Shown: one piece after another, positions 18,915-28,114 of the stretch
Numbering within the stretch: position 1 is the stretch's first letter
How the letters are laid out: every line of letters begins with the position of its first letter
Assembly (NCBI RefSeq): GCF_026151655.1
Contig: NZ_JAMQPN010000012.1
Coordinates: forward strand, 1 to 64,000
DNA from: Leptospira soteropolitanensis
Lineage (GTDB): Bacteria; Spirochaetota; Leptospiria; Leptospirales; Leptospiraceae
Length of the DNA: 64,000 bases
Direction of reading: 5' to 3'
Program-made: the position numbers and the translations under genes
The notes under the pieces: generated by a model
Seen by the model: only the letters and a program-made list of their open reading frames with translations
Databases searched by the model: none
Told to the model about the DNA's origin: nothing

Positions 18915-20524
18915 GATATGTTTATTTACCGGTCCTTTGTTTTTTAGTCGGTTATTGTTCTTCGGTCTCAAAGATCGAAACACTAAATCGAAGTTTTACA
19001 AAACCTAAGTTCATCACCCCTCTTCCGGGTGAGTCGGAACCCCTTCCTTCGGGTAGAGATTACAAAGAACGACTGGTAAATAAATCCAATCCTCATTTTT
19101 CCCTCCTCTGGAAACAAGTTCCAGAGGGGTTTTCTAAATCAGATCTATTATTACTAGAAGAGAAAATTCTTTTTCCACATAACAAGCTTGGGTCGTATAA
19201 AAAAACTCCCAAAGATCCAGATCCTAAATTCTTTGAGTCCTCCGATTTAGATTTATTATTAGAATTAACTCTTAAAAAAAATGCAGGAAGAGTTTCCGTT
19301 GAAATTCAGTATAAAGACCCAGTTCTTTCGCAAAACTTTGGAAAGGCGATTTTTGTCTATCAAGAGGAAAATGAACCGGTCGTAAAATCGTTAAAATCAT
19401 TTGATGTGTTTCATGGCAAAAGGCAACTCCAACCTTTAACGGGAAGTGTTCCTTCCTATTTTGCGGAAGTTTCTAGTCCTTCCGAAGATGACCTTCGCAC
19501 ATATTTTACTTCTTCTTTACGAGGAAATGTTTCTGTATTTTCCACTTCCCCAGGAACCACCATTTATTTGGATGGAGTCGAAGTTGGTAAAGCACCCTTA
19601 CTTTCTTATCCACTCATCAACGGTAAACATACTCTCTCCTTTGCAAAACCTGGTAAAGATCCAATAAAACGAAATATATTAATTCGTGCAGGAAAAACCA
19701 CAAGGGTGTTCCAGGAATGGAATGATGATATTTCCCAAGGAACCATTGTTATTTCCAGTTTTCCTCCTGGTCTCGATATTGTTGTCGATGGTCAGAAAAA
19801 AGGGAAAACACAATATGCGGAATCTGGTGTACCTTACGGAAGTTATCCGATCCAATTTATCCGCACACAAAATGAATCCCATTTTGAATACGCTAAGGCG
19901 GGAATCAAAATTAGACCTAAACAAATTACCGCAATCGCTTTGCCAATTTCTTTAGAAGACGGAGTGGGTTGGGAGTCAGAAGAGTTTTGGAACCTAACCT
20001 CAGCCTCTCCAAATTTTTCTGCTACTTTCCCAGGTAAACTTACCTTTGCAAAAAACAAAGACCTTCCTGCCGGTTGGTATGGAGTGTATTCGGAAGATTT
20101 AATCCCTGATTATCTGGAAGCCGAACTCGTTTTAGATCTGGTAAAGGATTTGAATGGTGCGATTGGTTTGTCTTTTACCGATCATAATCAAAATGCGATT
20201 TTAGTTTATGTAGACAAAACAGATTTTCATATCATTAAGTTTTCTTCTGAAGAGAAGGAAGCTCCGGTTCGTTCTTCTTACCGTTGGGACAAAGAGGATG
20301 AACTCAAAGGACGAACGGTAAAACTTTCGACAGATATCGAAAAGAAAATGGTTCGATTGTCTTTAGGAAACAAAACTGTAGAGGAACTCCCCTGGAATTT
20401 TGAAACTTTTTGGAATATAGGAGTGTTAACCCCACATAACGCTCCCATTACGGGCACACCCCTTCGTGGTGTAAAAATACGATATCCTGATATGGTTAAG
20501 TTCGAGGAAAGGCTCCAAAAATGA
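18911..20524 (+). CDS. exported PEGA-domain protein
   Basis: A 537-residue exported protein. The signal peptide ends near LVGYC (Cys16), an atypical lipobox because of Tyr at -1. Two PEGA domains follow one another at about 200-270 and 275-345. The first carries SPGTTIYLDGVEVGKAP and the second PPGLDIVVDGQKKGKT. The C-terminal 170 residues look like a concanavalin/LamG-type beta sandwich (AIGLSFTDHNQNAILVYVD). PEGA domains are generally found in surface-layer or envelope proteins. It overlaps both neighbours by ATGA junctions, which implies fixed stoichiometry with the FecR and TPR proteins and probably a shared envelope complex. Confidence 0.8.
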   Translation: MRYVYLPVLCFLVGYCSSVSKIETLNRSFTKPKFITPLPGESEPLPSGRDYKERLVNKSNPHFSLLWKQVPEGFSKSDLLLLEEKILFPHNKLGSYKKTPKDPDPKFFESSDLDLLLELTLKKNAGRVSVEIQYKDPVLSQNFGKAIFVYQEENEPVVKSLKSFDVFHGKRQLQPLTGSVPSYFAEVSSPSEDDLRTYFTSSLRGNVSVFSTSPGTTIYLDGVEVGKAPLLSYPLINGKHTLSFAKPGKDPIKRNILIRAGKTTRVFQEWNDDISQGTIVISSFPPGLDIVVDGQKKGKTQYAESGVPYGSYPIQFIRTQNESHFEYAKAGIKIRPKQITAIALPISLEDGVGWESEEFWNLTSASPNFSATFPGKLTFAKNKDLPAGWYGVYSEDLIPDYLEAELVLDLVKDLNGAIGLSFTDHNQNAILVYVDKTDFHIIKFSSEEKEAPVRSSYRWDKEDELKGRTVKLSTDIEKKMVRLSLGNKTVEELPWNFETFWNIGVLTPHNAPITGTPLRGVKIRYPDMVKFEERLQK

Positions 20525-23500
20525 GACAACTAAGCTTTTTAATCTTTATCTTTGTTCTGTTTGTTGGTTGCCAGTCTAGAGATTTTAAACCAGTTACTGT
20601 CAACGATCCAGTAGTGGAAAAATCCGATGTTTCGGATCGTCAAAAAATTGAAGAGGCTCGGGCTTTTGTTGCAGAAGGGAGTAACGAATTTCAAAAAGGA
20701 AATATGGAATCTGCCTTAGAGAAAGCAAAGGCCTCGATTCAAACGTTTGAACTCATAGATGGTTATTCTTTACTTGGTTCTTCTTACTACCAGTTAGGTG
20801 ACTATGAAAATGCAAAACTAGCTTTTGAAAAAGGCAAAAACATAGATCCTAAAAATGAAAAACTCCTCATTGGTCTTGGAACAGTCCAATCCACTTTGGG
20901 AGAAAATGAAGAAGCTCTTTCTACTTACCAAACCTTAAGCCAACTCAAACCAGAAGAGACTATTTATACATACAAAACAGGGATCCTTCTCAAAAACTTA
21001 GGTCGCTACCAAGAGAGCCTTGTGGTTCTCAAATCCTTGGAAACAAAACCAGAGTTTCCATATCCTGTTGAACTTTTGAACCAATTAGGTGATATCTGTT
21101 TGGAACTAAAAAGATATGAGGAAGCAGAAGCTTACTTTGCAAAGGCGGAAAAACTTAATCCTGAATTAAAAACTGCCAAAGATGCAAAACTTTCTACAAA
21201 GATTGCCTCTCTCATCCAACGTGGAAATGACTTTTTAGCTAAGAAAAATTATACTGAGGCCACTTCTGAATTTAAAAAAGCCACGGACCTGCAACCACAA
21301 AATGGTTCGTTGTGGTCTTTTTTAGGAAATGCACAGTTGTTAAACGGTAAATTAAAAGACAGTGAGGATAGTTTTAAAAAATCTATATCATTTTCAGATA
21401 CTAATCCAAATGCATACGTTGGATTATGTAATGTTTACATCCAAAACCATAACTATTCTGATTGTTTAAAAACGTCAAAACAAGCTGGCATCAAAATTCC
21501 TAAAAACGCAGAAATTCGCAACAAACAAGGAATATGCGAGTGGAAATGGGGAGAAACCAAAAAAGCCACTCTTAGTTTCCAAGATGCAGCATCTTGGGAT
21601 CCTAATTTTTTTGAGCCTAAACTAAACTTAGCTTATGTTTTAATTGATTCTGGTCGTTTTGAGGAAGCGCTCGAAGTATTAAAAAAAGCAGAATCTCACC
21701 CTAAGGCAAAAAAAGAAGAGATCCGCAAAGCCAAAGTATTAGCTGAATCACAAAAGTTTATCGCTAGCGGTGATTCCTTCCTTCGACAAGGAAAAAGAAA
21801 ACAAGCCTTTGATGAATATGGGAAAGCGATGGGTGTGAACCCTGAAAATCCAGCGGTGCAGAATGCATTTGGTCGTGCCTATTTTGCTTTTGGAGAATAT
21901 AAAAAATCGGAAAGTTCTTATTTAGAAGCCTACCGAATGGATTCGACAAACCCGGGTGCCTTACAAGGACTTGCCCGTGTTTATGCAAAGACAGGGGAAT
22001 CGAAAAAAGAAAAAGAATATATTAAAAAATTAGAAATCCTATCTGCAACAGATCCATTTAGTGCCATCACTTTAGGTCGGATCGCAGAGGATGCTAGTAA
22101 ATGGGATGAAGCAGAGTCCATCTATATGGGACTTAAGAAAAAATTCCCAAACAATGATGCTGTCGATTACCGCTTAGGAAGTTTGTATTACAAACGTGCC
22201 GTTGAAGAAAACTCAAAAGAAAACTACACTCGTGCCAATGAGTTCATTCAAAAATCGAAAAAATATACGAAAGACATTCCTGAGTTACTGGAAACAGAAA
22301 AAACAGTAGCAGAGAACTCTCGTTTTGCGGAGATTTTGCCTTATGTAAAAGAAGGAAATTCCTTCTTCAATCGTAAAAAATATCTGGAGGCAGTCACTCC
22401 TTACCAAAAGGCGTATGACAGAGTTCCTAAGGCATCCCTTCTTGTAAAAATTGCAGAATGTTATATTGAAAAAGGTGAGGAAGAAAAAGGTCTTTCCATT
22501 TTGGAGAATGCCGTTCGAACAAATAAAGAAAATGCAATTTCCTTCAAAGAGGGGATTTACTCTTTTTACTATAAAAAAGGTGAACTAAAAAAAGTTGAAG
22601 ATGGCTTTTATGATATTCTGAAAGAAAAACCAGATTCGTATTACGCCTATTATATGTTGGGTCTCGTCACAATGAAACGCAAAAACTACGAAGCGGCCAT
22701 CGGTGATTTTGATCGATCTATTTTAGTAAACCCTAATTTTGCACCAAGTAATGTCGCTAAAGGTTTGGCATTTTATAAATTAAACCAAATGGATAACGCC
22801 AAAAGGGAATTTGAAAAAGCAAGAGAGAAAGATTCTGAGTTTGGTCTTTCTTCTTACAATTTAGCCATTGCTTATTTCAATGAAGACTTAACTAAGGAAG
22901 CAAAATCCATTCTCGAATCAATTCGTAAGTCGGATCCAGATTTTATGGACGGTGAGATTCAATTAGCATATATTTATTACAAGGAAAACAAATTAGAAGA
23001 AGCAGAAAAAATCATTGAACGTGTTCTCAAAGAGGATCCTTCTGCTGAGGCTTTATTTGCACAGTTTAGAATTTTAGATGCTAAACAAAAACAATCTCCA
23101 TCTGATAAAGTGAAAACAAAACGGAATCAAGTAAAAGAGAAAATTTTACGTGAATATGGCGAAACCAAATATGCAAGGTTACTTCCTTCCGATGCATTGG
23201 ATGACGAACCACTTCATGTAACAGATCTCAATCTTTCCGGAACTCCAGTTTCTACTCCTATTATTTATCCAAATCGGATCATTGTGAATTATGGATCAGC
23301 CATTGTTGGTTATGATCGTATCACAAAAGAACTGGTTTGGAAACAATACACATCCACTCCTTTTCAATTGTTAGTTGCAGGTAAAGAGCTCGTTGGAATT
23401 TCTAATGATACAGCCACTAAAATTTATCCTGAGTCTGGAAAGATGACTTTTAAAAAACAGGTATTAGCTGGTTGGAAAGTCAAACAAGGTACTGCTGATG

Positions 23501-24114
23501 CGAATGGTTTTTTTCTTCTTTTAGAAAAAGAAAAGGGTGCCGACCGAAAAATTGTAAAAACAAATCCAAATTTAGAAATTGAAGAAGAATGGAATGGGAA
23601 TGATTTTTTAAGTTTTTCTTTTACAGCCGAAGGAAAACTTTTTGTCCTACGTGATTTGAAGAAAGAATTTCAGATGCAAGTATTTGCAATTGGTGCTGGT
23701 TCGGAAAAAGACAAAAAAATATCAAACCCTGTGGCTAAAAAAGATACAAAAGAATCAGCACAAATCATCGGATGTTTGGAAGATTCCTGTTTGGTTCAAT
23801 TTGGAAGTCATGTTTATGAGGGAACGGAAAAAGCAAAACTTTATTCCCTCGGAAACACAGAATCCATTCGTTCTGTTGTCAAAAACCAAGAGTCATTACT
23901 GATTAATACTGAAAATACCACCTATCTTTGGAAAGGTGGTTCTAAGTGGAAAGATTCCTATGCCATTCAGGGAGATTTTTATTATCCATTAGATGGCATT
24001 GTTGTGGAAGGTCGGTCAAAAGAATTACTTCTGATTAAGGGAAGTGAAAAAACTCCGGTTCCGTGGAAAGGAGACCGGGATGGTCTTCGCATCAGTACAG
24101 TAACAGTAGATTAA
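20521..24114 (+). CDS. TPR-repeat lipoprotein with C-terminal PQQ-like propeller region
   Basis: A 1197-residue lipoprotein with the lipobox LFVGC (Cys17). From about residue 45 to 870 it is almost continuous tetratricopeptide repeats, 34-residue helix pairs with the usual YxxGxxxYxxAxxxFxKA pattern; I estimate more than twenty. From about residue 887 it switches to beta-rich sequence with repeated IVNYGSAIVGYDRITKELVWK-like strands, typical of PQQ/quinoprotein-type propellers. TPR superhelices bind partner proteins and propellers cap or assemble them, somewhat as BamB does in outer-membrane assembly. It is the last gene of the FecR-PEGA-TPR operon and is probably the scaffold. A perfect hairpin follows at 24160-24188. 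Confidence 0.83.
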   Translation: MRQLSFLIFIFVLFVGCQSRDFKPVTVNDPVVEKSDVSDRQKIEEARAFVAEGSNEFQKGNMESALEKAKASIQTFELIDGYSLLGSSYYQLGDYENAKLAFEKGKNIDPKNEKLLIGLGTVQSTLGENEEALSTYQTLSQLKPEETIYTYKTGILLKNLGRYQESLVVLKSLETKPEFPYPVELLNQLGDICLELKRYEEAEAYFAKAEKLNPELKTAKDAKLSTKIASLIQRGNDFLAKKNYTEATSEFKKATDLQPQNGSLWSFLGNAQLLNGKLKDSEDSFKKSISFSDTNPNAYVGLCNVYIQNHNYSDCLKTSKQAGIKIPKNAEIRNKQGICEWKWGETKKATLSFQDAASWDPNFFEPKLNLAYVLIDSGRFEEALEVLKKAESHPKAKKEEIRKAKVLAESQKFIASGDSFLRQGKRKQAFDEYGKAMGVNPENPAVQNAFGRAYFAFGEYKKSESSYLEAYRMDSTNPGALQGLARVYAKTGESKKEKEYIKKLEILSATDPFSAITLGRIAEDASKWDEAESIYMGLKKKFPNNDAVDYRLGSLYYKRAVEENSKENYTRANEFIQKSKKYTKDIPELLETEKTVAENSRFAEILPYVKEGNSFFNRKKYLEAVTPYQKAYDRVPKASLLVKIAECYIEKGEEEKGLSILENAVRTNKENAISFKEGIYSFYYKKGELKKVEDGFYDILKEKPDSYYAYYMLGLVTMKRKNYEAAIGDFDRSILVNPNFAPSNVAKGLAFYKLNQMDNAKREFEKAREKDSEFGLSSYNLAIAYFNEDLTKEAKSILESIRKSDPDFMDGEIQLAYIYYKENKLEEAEKIIERVLKEDPSAEALFAQFRILDAKQKQSPSDKVKTKRNQVKEKILREYGETKYARLLPSDALDDEPLHVTDLNLSGTPVSTPIIYPNRIIVNYGSAIVGYDRITKELVWKQYTSTPFQLLVAGKELVGISNDTATKIYPESGKMTFKKQVLAGWKVKQGTADANGFFLLLEKEKGADRKIVKTNPNLEIEEEWNGNDFLSFSFTAEGKLFVLRDLKKEFQMQVFAIGAGSEKDKKISNPVAKKDTKESAQIIGCLEDSCLVQFGSHVYEGTEKAKLYSLGNTESIRSVVKNQESLLINTENTTYLWKGGSKWKDSYAIQGDFYYPLDGIVVEGRSKELLLIKGSEKTPVPWKGDRDGLRISTVTVD

Positions 24115-24159
24115 CAACATTCAAATTAAACTAATACGTAATGAAAATTGAATTAGGTA

Positions 24160-24188
24160 CTAAGTAAGAGGTTTTGGTTCTTACTTAG
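24160..24188. terminator. 10-bp perfect hairpin between convergent genes
   Basis: A perfect 10-bp stem (24160-24169 with 24179-24188) encloses a nine-base loop, between the TPR gene and trmB, which converge here. Neither side has a clean T-run, so it would be a weak intrinsic terminator or a 3'-end stabilising structure serving both transcripts. Confidence 0.45.
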
Positions 24189-24235
24189 ATCGTGATGGAG
24201 ATAATCGCAAGGACAGACTTTCTTCTTATCTTTTT

Positions 24236-24901
24236 TTATTTTGCTTTGGTTCGATTCATATAATAGATTCGTTTCCCTTCGTTTCTTTTTTCCGCTTCAA
24301 AAAAGGAAACAGGGAATCCTGGTCTTTCAAATTCGTATTCTTTTTTATCCCAAACAAATTTAGGAAATTTTCTAAATAAAGAAATCGTTCGTCTTGCGTA
24401 GGGACCGTAATCTGTTGCAAATAGCAACTTACCACCTGGTTTTAATAGATCATAAATTTGTTCGAGCATAGGCTCTTGCATGAGTCTATTTTTACGGTGT
24501 TTTTTCTTGGGCCAAGGATCCGGGAAGTTGATGATGATCTCGTCAAAAATTTCTTTTTCAAGTAATTCATCAAAAAACCATTGGAAGTTTACGGTCATAT
24601 AGCGAATATTCGTAAGGCCGAGCGTTTGCCGTTGTTTTTCGGTATGAATGATTCGATTAACCTTTTTTTCCATCAACAGATAGCCTGTTTGGTGGTCATT
24701 CTTTGCCAATTCAATGGCGACTTCACCCCAACCAGATCCAAGTTCTAAAACAAAGTTTTGGATCTGGTCTGGGAAAGATTTTTTTAGGTCGATTTTTTTT
24801 CCCCGCTCTTTAGGTTGCAGGAGGTAGTCTGATTGATAGGAAGTTTTGGTAGTAAACTTCCAAAGTTTTTCTTGGATTTCTGGGCTAACTAACAAATGCA
24901 T
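24236..24901 (-). CDS. trmB: tRNA (guanine-N7)-methyltransferase
   Basis: A 221-residue SAM-dependent enzyme that methylates G46 of tRNA. Visible motifs are the SAM-binding ELGSGWGEVAIELA, the family hallmark NFPDPWPKKKHRKNRL and ATDYGPYARR near the end. The ATG at 24901 is the first sensible start, but GGAAGGA directly abuts it. A TTG two codons in, at 24895, has that ribosome site at a six-base spacing and may be the true start. A longer reading from 25006 would run into the divergent gene and adds a leader unlike the family. It is divergent from the metallo-beta-lactamase gene with about 42 bases between starts. Confidence 0.92.
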   Translation of the reverse strand: MHLLVSPEIQEKLWKFTTKTSYQSDYLLQPKERGKKIDLKKSFPDQIQNFVLELGSGWGEVAIELAKNDHQTGYLLMEKKVNRIIHTEKQRQTLGLTNIRYMTVNFQWFFDELLEKEIFDEIIINFPDPWPKKKHRKNRLMQEPMLEQIYDLLKPGGKLLFATDYGPYARRTISLFRKFPKFVWDKKEYEFERPGFPVSFFEAEKRNEGKRIYYMNRTKAK

Positions 24902-24943
24902 TCCTTCCGATGATGTATTGTCAGGATTTTTAAAAGGAAATAG

Positions 24944-25891
24944 ATGAAAATAACTCTTTTTGGTGTTCGCGGTTCTCTCCCCACACCGATTTCTAAAACG
25001 GAACAACGCGAGAAAACTCTAAAGATCCTCCAAATGGCCAAAGATGAGTGGAGGAAGGATCCCGCTTCTTTCTCTGAAGAGGAGTTTTTAAATCATTTAC
25101 CGATTCCTCTTTCCCAAGATTTGGGAGGGAATACCACCTGTGTATTCATTGAAGGGGATGGTGGAGAAAAAGTCATTTTAGATATGGGGACGGGGCTTCG
25201 GGTTCTTGGCAACCAAATGGCAGCGCAAGCTTTCAGTGGAGAAGAAATGGACATCCACATTTTGGTTTCTCATACACATTGGGACCATATCCAAGGTTGG
25301 CCTTTTTTTAAACCAGGTTATTCACCAACTTGCAATATTCATTTTTATTCATGTATCGAGAATTTAGAAGAAAGATTAATCCGCCAACAACATCCAGAAA
25401 ACTTTCCTGTAACATTGCAACAAATGGCCTCTAAAAAACACTTTCATCTTTGGAAAGAGTTTGAGTCATATATGTTAGGTGGTCTGAAAATCATTCCTTT
25501 TGGACTTCGTCACCCAGGATCTTGTACAGGATACAGAATTCGTGAAGGTAATAAAATTTTCTTATTTTGTACAGATGTGGAATATCGCGAAGAAGATCGA
25601 GAACATCTTCTTAAAATGAAACCTCAGATTGCTGGTGCCGATCTCATTATCATCGATGCTCAGTACAGTACAGCAGAGGCAGAAAAAAAATTGGGATGGG
25701 GTCACACTGCAGTCAGTAAAGCCGTGGAGTTTGCTGAAATGATGGAAATTCGATCGGTGGTCCTCACCCACCATGAACCGGATCACACGGATCATGAAGT
25801 GGCAAGAATCATTTTAGATGAAGCAAGGTTAGCCAAACCCGGCGGTATGCAAGTGCATATTGCCCATGAGGGACAGAAGTTTATTCTTTAA
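24944..25891 (+). CDS. metallo-beta-lactamase-fold hydrolase
   Basis: A 315-residue hydrolase that starts with MKITLFGVRGSLPTP, typical of the PhnP/RNase Z-like cyclic-phosphodiesterase branch. The metal motif is HTHWDH near residue 105. Further ligands are seen in RHPGSC, CTDVEYR and the late LTHHEPDHTDHE. It has no signal peptide, so it is cytoplasmic. The branch contains phosphodiesterases and arylsulfatase-like enzymes, and the substrate cannot be told from sequence. In spirochaetes such genes often sit near signalling genes, and an adenylate cyclase lies 4 kb downstream. A role as a cyclic nucleotide phosphodiesterase is therefore possible but only inferred. Confidence 0.8.
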   Translation: MKITLFGVRGSLPTPISKTEQREKTLKILQMAKDEWRKDPASFSEEEFLNHLPIPLSQDLGGNTTCVFIEGDGGEKVILDMGTGLRVLGNQMAAQAFSGEEMDIHILVSHTHWDHIQGWPFFKPGYSPTCNIHFYSCIENLEERLIRQQHPENFPVTLQQMASKKHFHLWKEFESYMLGGLKIIPFGLRHPGSCTGYRIREGNKIFLFCTDVEYREEDREHLLKMKPQIAGADLIIIDAQYSTAEAEKKLGWGHTAVSKAVEFAEMMEIRSVVLTHHEPDHTDHEVARIILDEARLAKPGGMQVHIAHEGQKFIL

Positions 25892-25958
25892 AATATCGAT
25901 TAGTTTCCAACGAACGTTTGTATAGATTTCGATAGCAGTCTAATTAGAATTTTGAAAT

Positions 25959-26993
25959 TTACTCATTAATCAAATAATTGGAATGGTATCCTTTTGCTTC
26001 TCCTGACCAAATGGGACAATCTAATTTTAGGTCGGCAAACCAGTGGATTTGGTATGGTTTCGCAAAAAACAACTGAATAAAAAATCTTAAAAACGATGAT
26101 ATATTTTCCAAGGCACTCATCGTTGCTATTGGTTTGGTTCGTTTAACTAGAAGTGAACATTTACCTTCGTTAAAATATAAAACTTCTGTTTTTGGGATCG
26201 TATAACCAGATGTAGGTTCTTTTTCCCAATCTAAAACCTCTGCCCGTTCTATTGTCCCTTCTAAAACCAGATGACCTGAATTGTCTAGGACGGCCACACG
26301 GCGAAAAAAACCTCCTGGAAAATCGGCATTCCCTATGAACCCACCGGTAAAAATTCGATACCCATCCTTCGTGATCGATCTTACGAGCTCCCATTTTTTA
26401 GAGTATTGGTAAACCGGCTCGTTGGAGAGGATATGTTCTAAACCTCCTACTCCTTTGATTTCTTCAGTGGTTTCTTTGTAACGAATTGTACCAGTTACTT
26501 GTGAATAGGAAAAAGGTATATCGGCCTGTACAAATTTACCTTCTTCTTTCAATGGGAACCTTCCTTTGGAGATGGGAACAGAACCACGTCTTGGTTTGTA
26601 ATCCAATTTGATTTCCCAGTCCCCGTAGTTCATATAGAAGGAATATATTCCGTTTTTGTATTCCATCCAGTTTTCTCCGCTTCTTTGGTAGAACTGGCCT
26701 TTCTTAAATTCATATTCATCTGAATCAAATTCCCGAGTGGAATAAAAAACAGGTTGGTCTTTTGGTTTTAATAGTAGCGATATACCATTGTTATGTGATC
26801 CTGGTCCAAAATTGCTGACAAGAAACGTTGCAAAGAGATTGTATTTTTCGTTCCGGAAGGTAAAGTTCCACGCTTGCAGGTATCCTTCATCGGAGAAGTG
26901 TTGAGTTTTGAAATCTTGGGGGATTAGGCTCACCGTTGTTAGGAGTAAAATAAAAAGGGTAAACCAAGTCAGTCGAAAGAATTGCCGAAACAC
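25959..26993 (-). CDS. exported CrtC/Svf1/AttH-like lipocalin-fold protein
   Basis: A 344-residue protein with an N-terminal export signal (hydrophobic stretch to about residue 25, then PQDF). The body is beta-rich with many aromatic residues. The central GVGGLEHI segment resembles the GxGxxEH motif of the CrtC/AttH/Svf1 double-lipocalin family, which binds or hydrates lipophilic molecules. The family call is tentative. The earliest reading begins with TTG at 26999, but AGGA lies seven bases upstream of the GTG at 26993, so I use the GTG. That start sits at the edge of a perfect hairpin (26993-27009) whose loop holds part of the ribosome site. Confidence 0.6.
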   Translation of the reverse strand: MFRQFFRLTWFTLFILLLTTVSLIPQDFKTQHFSDEGYLQAWNFTFRNEKYNLFATFLVSNFGPGSHNNGISLLLKPKDQPVFYSTREFDSDEYEFKKGQFYQRSGENWMEYKNGIYSFYMNYGDWEIKLDYKPRRGSVPISKGRFPLKEEGKFVQADIPFSYSQVTGTIRYKETTEEIKGVGGLEHILSNEPVYQYSKKWELVRSITKDGYRIFTGGFIGNADFPGGFFRRVAVLDNSGHLVLEGTIERAEVLDWEKEPTSGYTIPKTEVLYFNEGKCSLLVKRTKPIATMSALENISSFLRFFIQLFFAKPYQIHWFADLKLDCPIWSGEAKGYHSNYLINE

Positions 26994-27009
26994 CGGCAAA
27001 TCCTGCCGG
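26993..27009 (-). promoter_or_regulatory. hairpin covering ribosome site and start codon
   Basis: A perfect 6-bp GC-rich stem (26993-26998 with 27004-27009) has a five-base loop. On the minus strand the AGGA ribosome site runs from the 5' arm into the loop, and the last stem base is the first base of the GTG start. Such a structure would limit ribosome access and could make initiation conditional. It may also be chance. Confidence 0.35.
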
Positions 27010-27048
27010 GTATTCGAAAAGAATCAAGATTTTTCTTAGGGATTCCCT

Positions 27049-27519
27049 TTAAATGGTTACTGTACTAGGTTCAGACAAAGCAAACAAATCTCCCAGACAA
27101 ACGAGCGAAAAGACGGGATGTTCTGTATTACCAATTTGTTTCAGTCTTTCCCTTTCTTCGGCAATGCCATCGATATGAATCCAAGTTTCTATTTCTTCTT
27201 TTGGTAAAATCCGGCAAGCCACTTGGTATTCAAAAGGTCCAAGCCTTGAGAAAAAGATTTGTACAGATTCAGGAGGGGAATTGGCCAAATGGCTACGGAA
27301 GGCAAACTGTTTGGATTTGGTTTCTCCTCTCATTTCATAATAATGATTCAGAATTCGTAAGATATGTAAGAATTCATCTTTTTTTGTCACAAGCTCGCGC
27401 CAAAGGACTTCGGTTTCTTTCATATTTCTTGGGGGTAGAAGGACATAGACTTTGGTTCTTAAAAAAGGATTCTCACTTGAAAAATACTTTCCCCTATCCA
27501 AGATGAACGAAACGGGCAT
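27049..27519 (-). CDS. hypothetical protein
   Basis: A 156-residue soluble protein of no family I recognise. I start it at the ATG at 27519 (MPVSFILDRG). The earlier in-frame ATG at 27606 lies deep inside the divergent gene. The sequence contains alternating strands and helices with KVYVLLPPRN early and a C-terminal half rich in aromatic and acidic residues (RLGPFEYQVACRILPKEEIETWIHIDG). No catalytic motif, signal peptide or membrane helix is visible. Its 5' end overlaps the divergent gene by about 17 bases, so the two share a very short control region. Both frames look coding by amino-acid composition. Confidence 0.55.
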   Translation of the reverse strand: MPVSFILDRGKYFSSENPFLRTKVYVLLPPRNMKETEVLWRELVTKKDEFLHILRILNHYYEMRGETKSKQFAFRSHLANSPPESVQIFFSRLGPFEYQVACRILPKEEIETWIHIDGIAEERERLKQIGNTEHPVFSLVCLGDLFALSEPSTVTI

Positions 27520-28069
27520 GGTCACAGAGATATTAGAAATATTCTGGAAAGAGAAACTCCGGTTTGCCCAATACTGCTTTGATGAATTGGCTCCTTTGGA
27601 TGCCAAGGCCTTTGTGAAGAAAAGGACCAGTGGAAAATCGGCCGAATGGACTCTCCAACAAATGATCTCTTACGATCGCAATTTTAGTTTTTTCCTGCCA
27701 CTCTCATTACGAATCAGTGGATTTTTCTTTTTTACAGCTTTTAGAGACCAAGACATTGAAAAAGATTTAGAAACCATTCGGGACAAATACACACCTCCGG
27801 CTTTTCCAACTCATTTCTGGGAAATTCAGATTTCCAAAGCAACGGATCTCAAAATTAAAGCGACCGATCCTCAAATAAAAGAACAATGTGAATCTTGGAA
27901 AGAGGTTCTCATCCGATTAGAATCAAAACTTTCTGGAATTTCTGAACGAGATGCTTATAGAAAAAGATATACATCTCTTACGGGAATTCATACCATTTCA
28001 GGAGCGATCAATAATTCTACTGAGTTTTGTCACTACCTATGGAATTTACATATGGTGAATTCCACATAA
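27503..28069 (+). CDS. hypothetical protein, possibly DinB-like helical bundle
   Basis: A 188-residue mostly helical protein from the ATG at 27503; an ATG at 27518 is equally possible, and neither has a strong ribosome site. The sequence FDELAPLDAKAF followed by EWTLQQMISYDRNF is reminiscent of the first two helices of DinB-type four-helix bundles. The metal-binding His triad is not clear, so this stays a guess. It lies 45 bases before the isocitrate dehydrogenase gene, which has its own strong ribosome site and may share the transcript. The start overlaps the divergent hypothetical gene. Confidence 0.55.
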   Translation: MNETGMVTEILEIFWKEKLRFAQYCFDELAPLDAKAFVKKRTSGKSAEWTLQQMISYDRNFSFFLPLSLRISGFFFFTAFRDQDIEKDLETIRDKYTPPAFPTHFWEIQISKATDLKIKATDPQIKEQCESWKEVLIRLESKLSGISERDAYRKRYTSLTGIHTISGAINNSTEFCHYLWNLHMVNST

Positions 28070-28114
28070 ACGTATTTATGCGAATCAAAAATTGAATGAG
28101 TTTAGGAGAAATCA

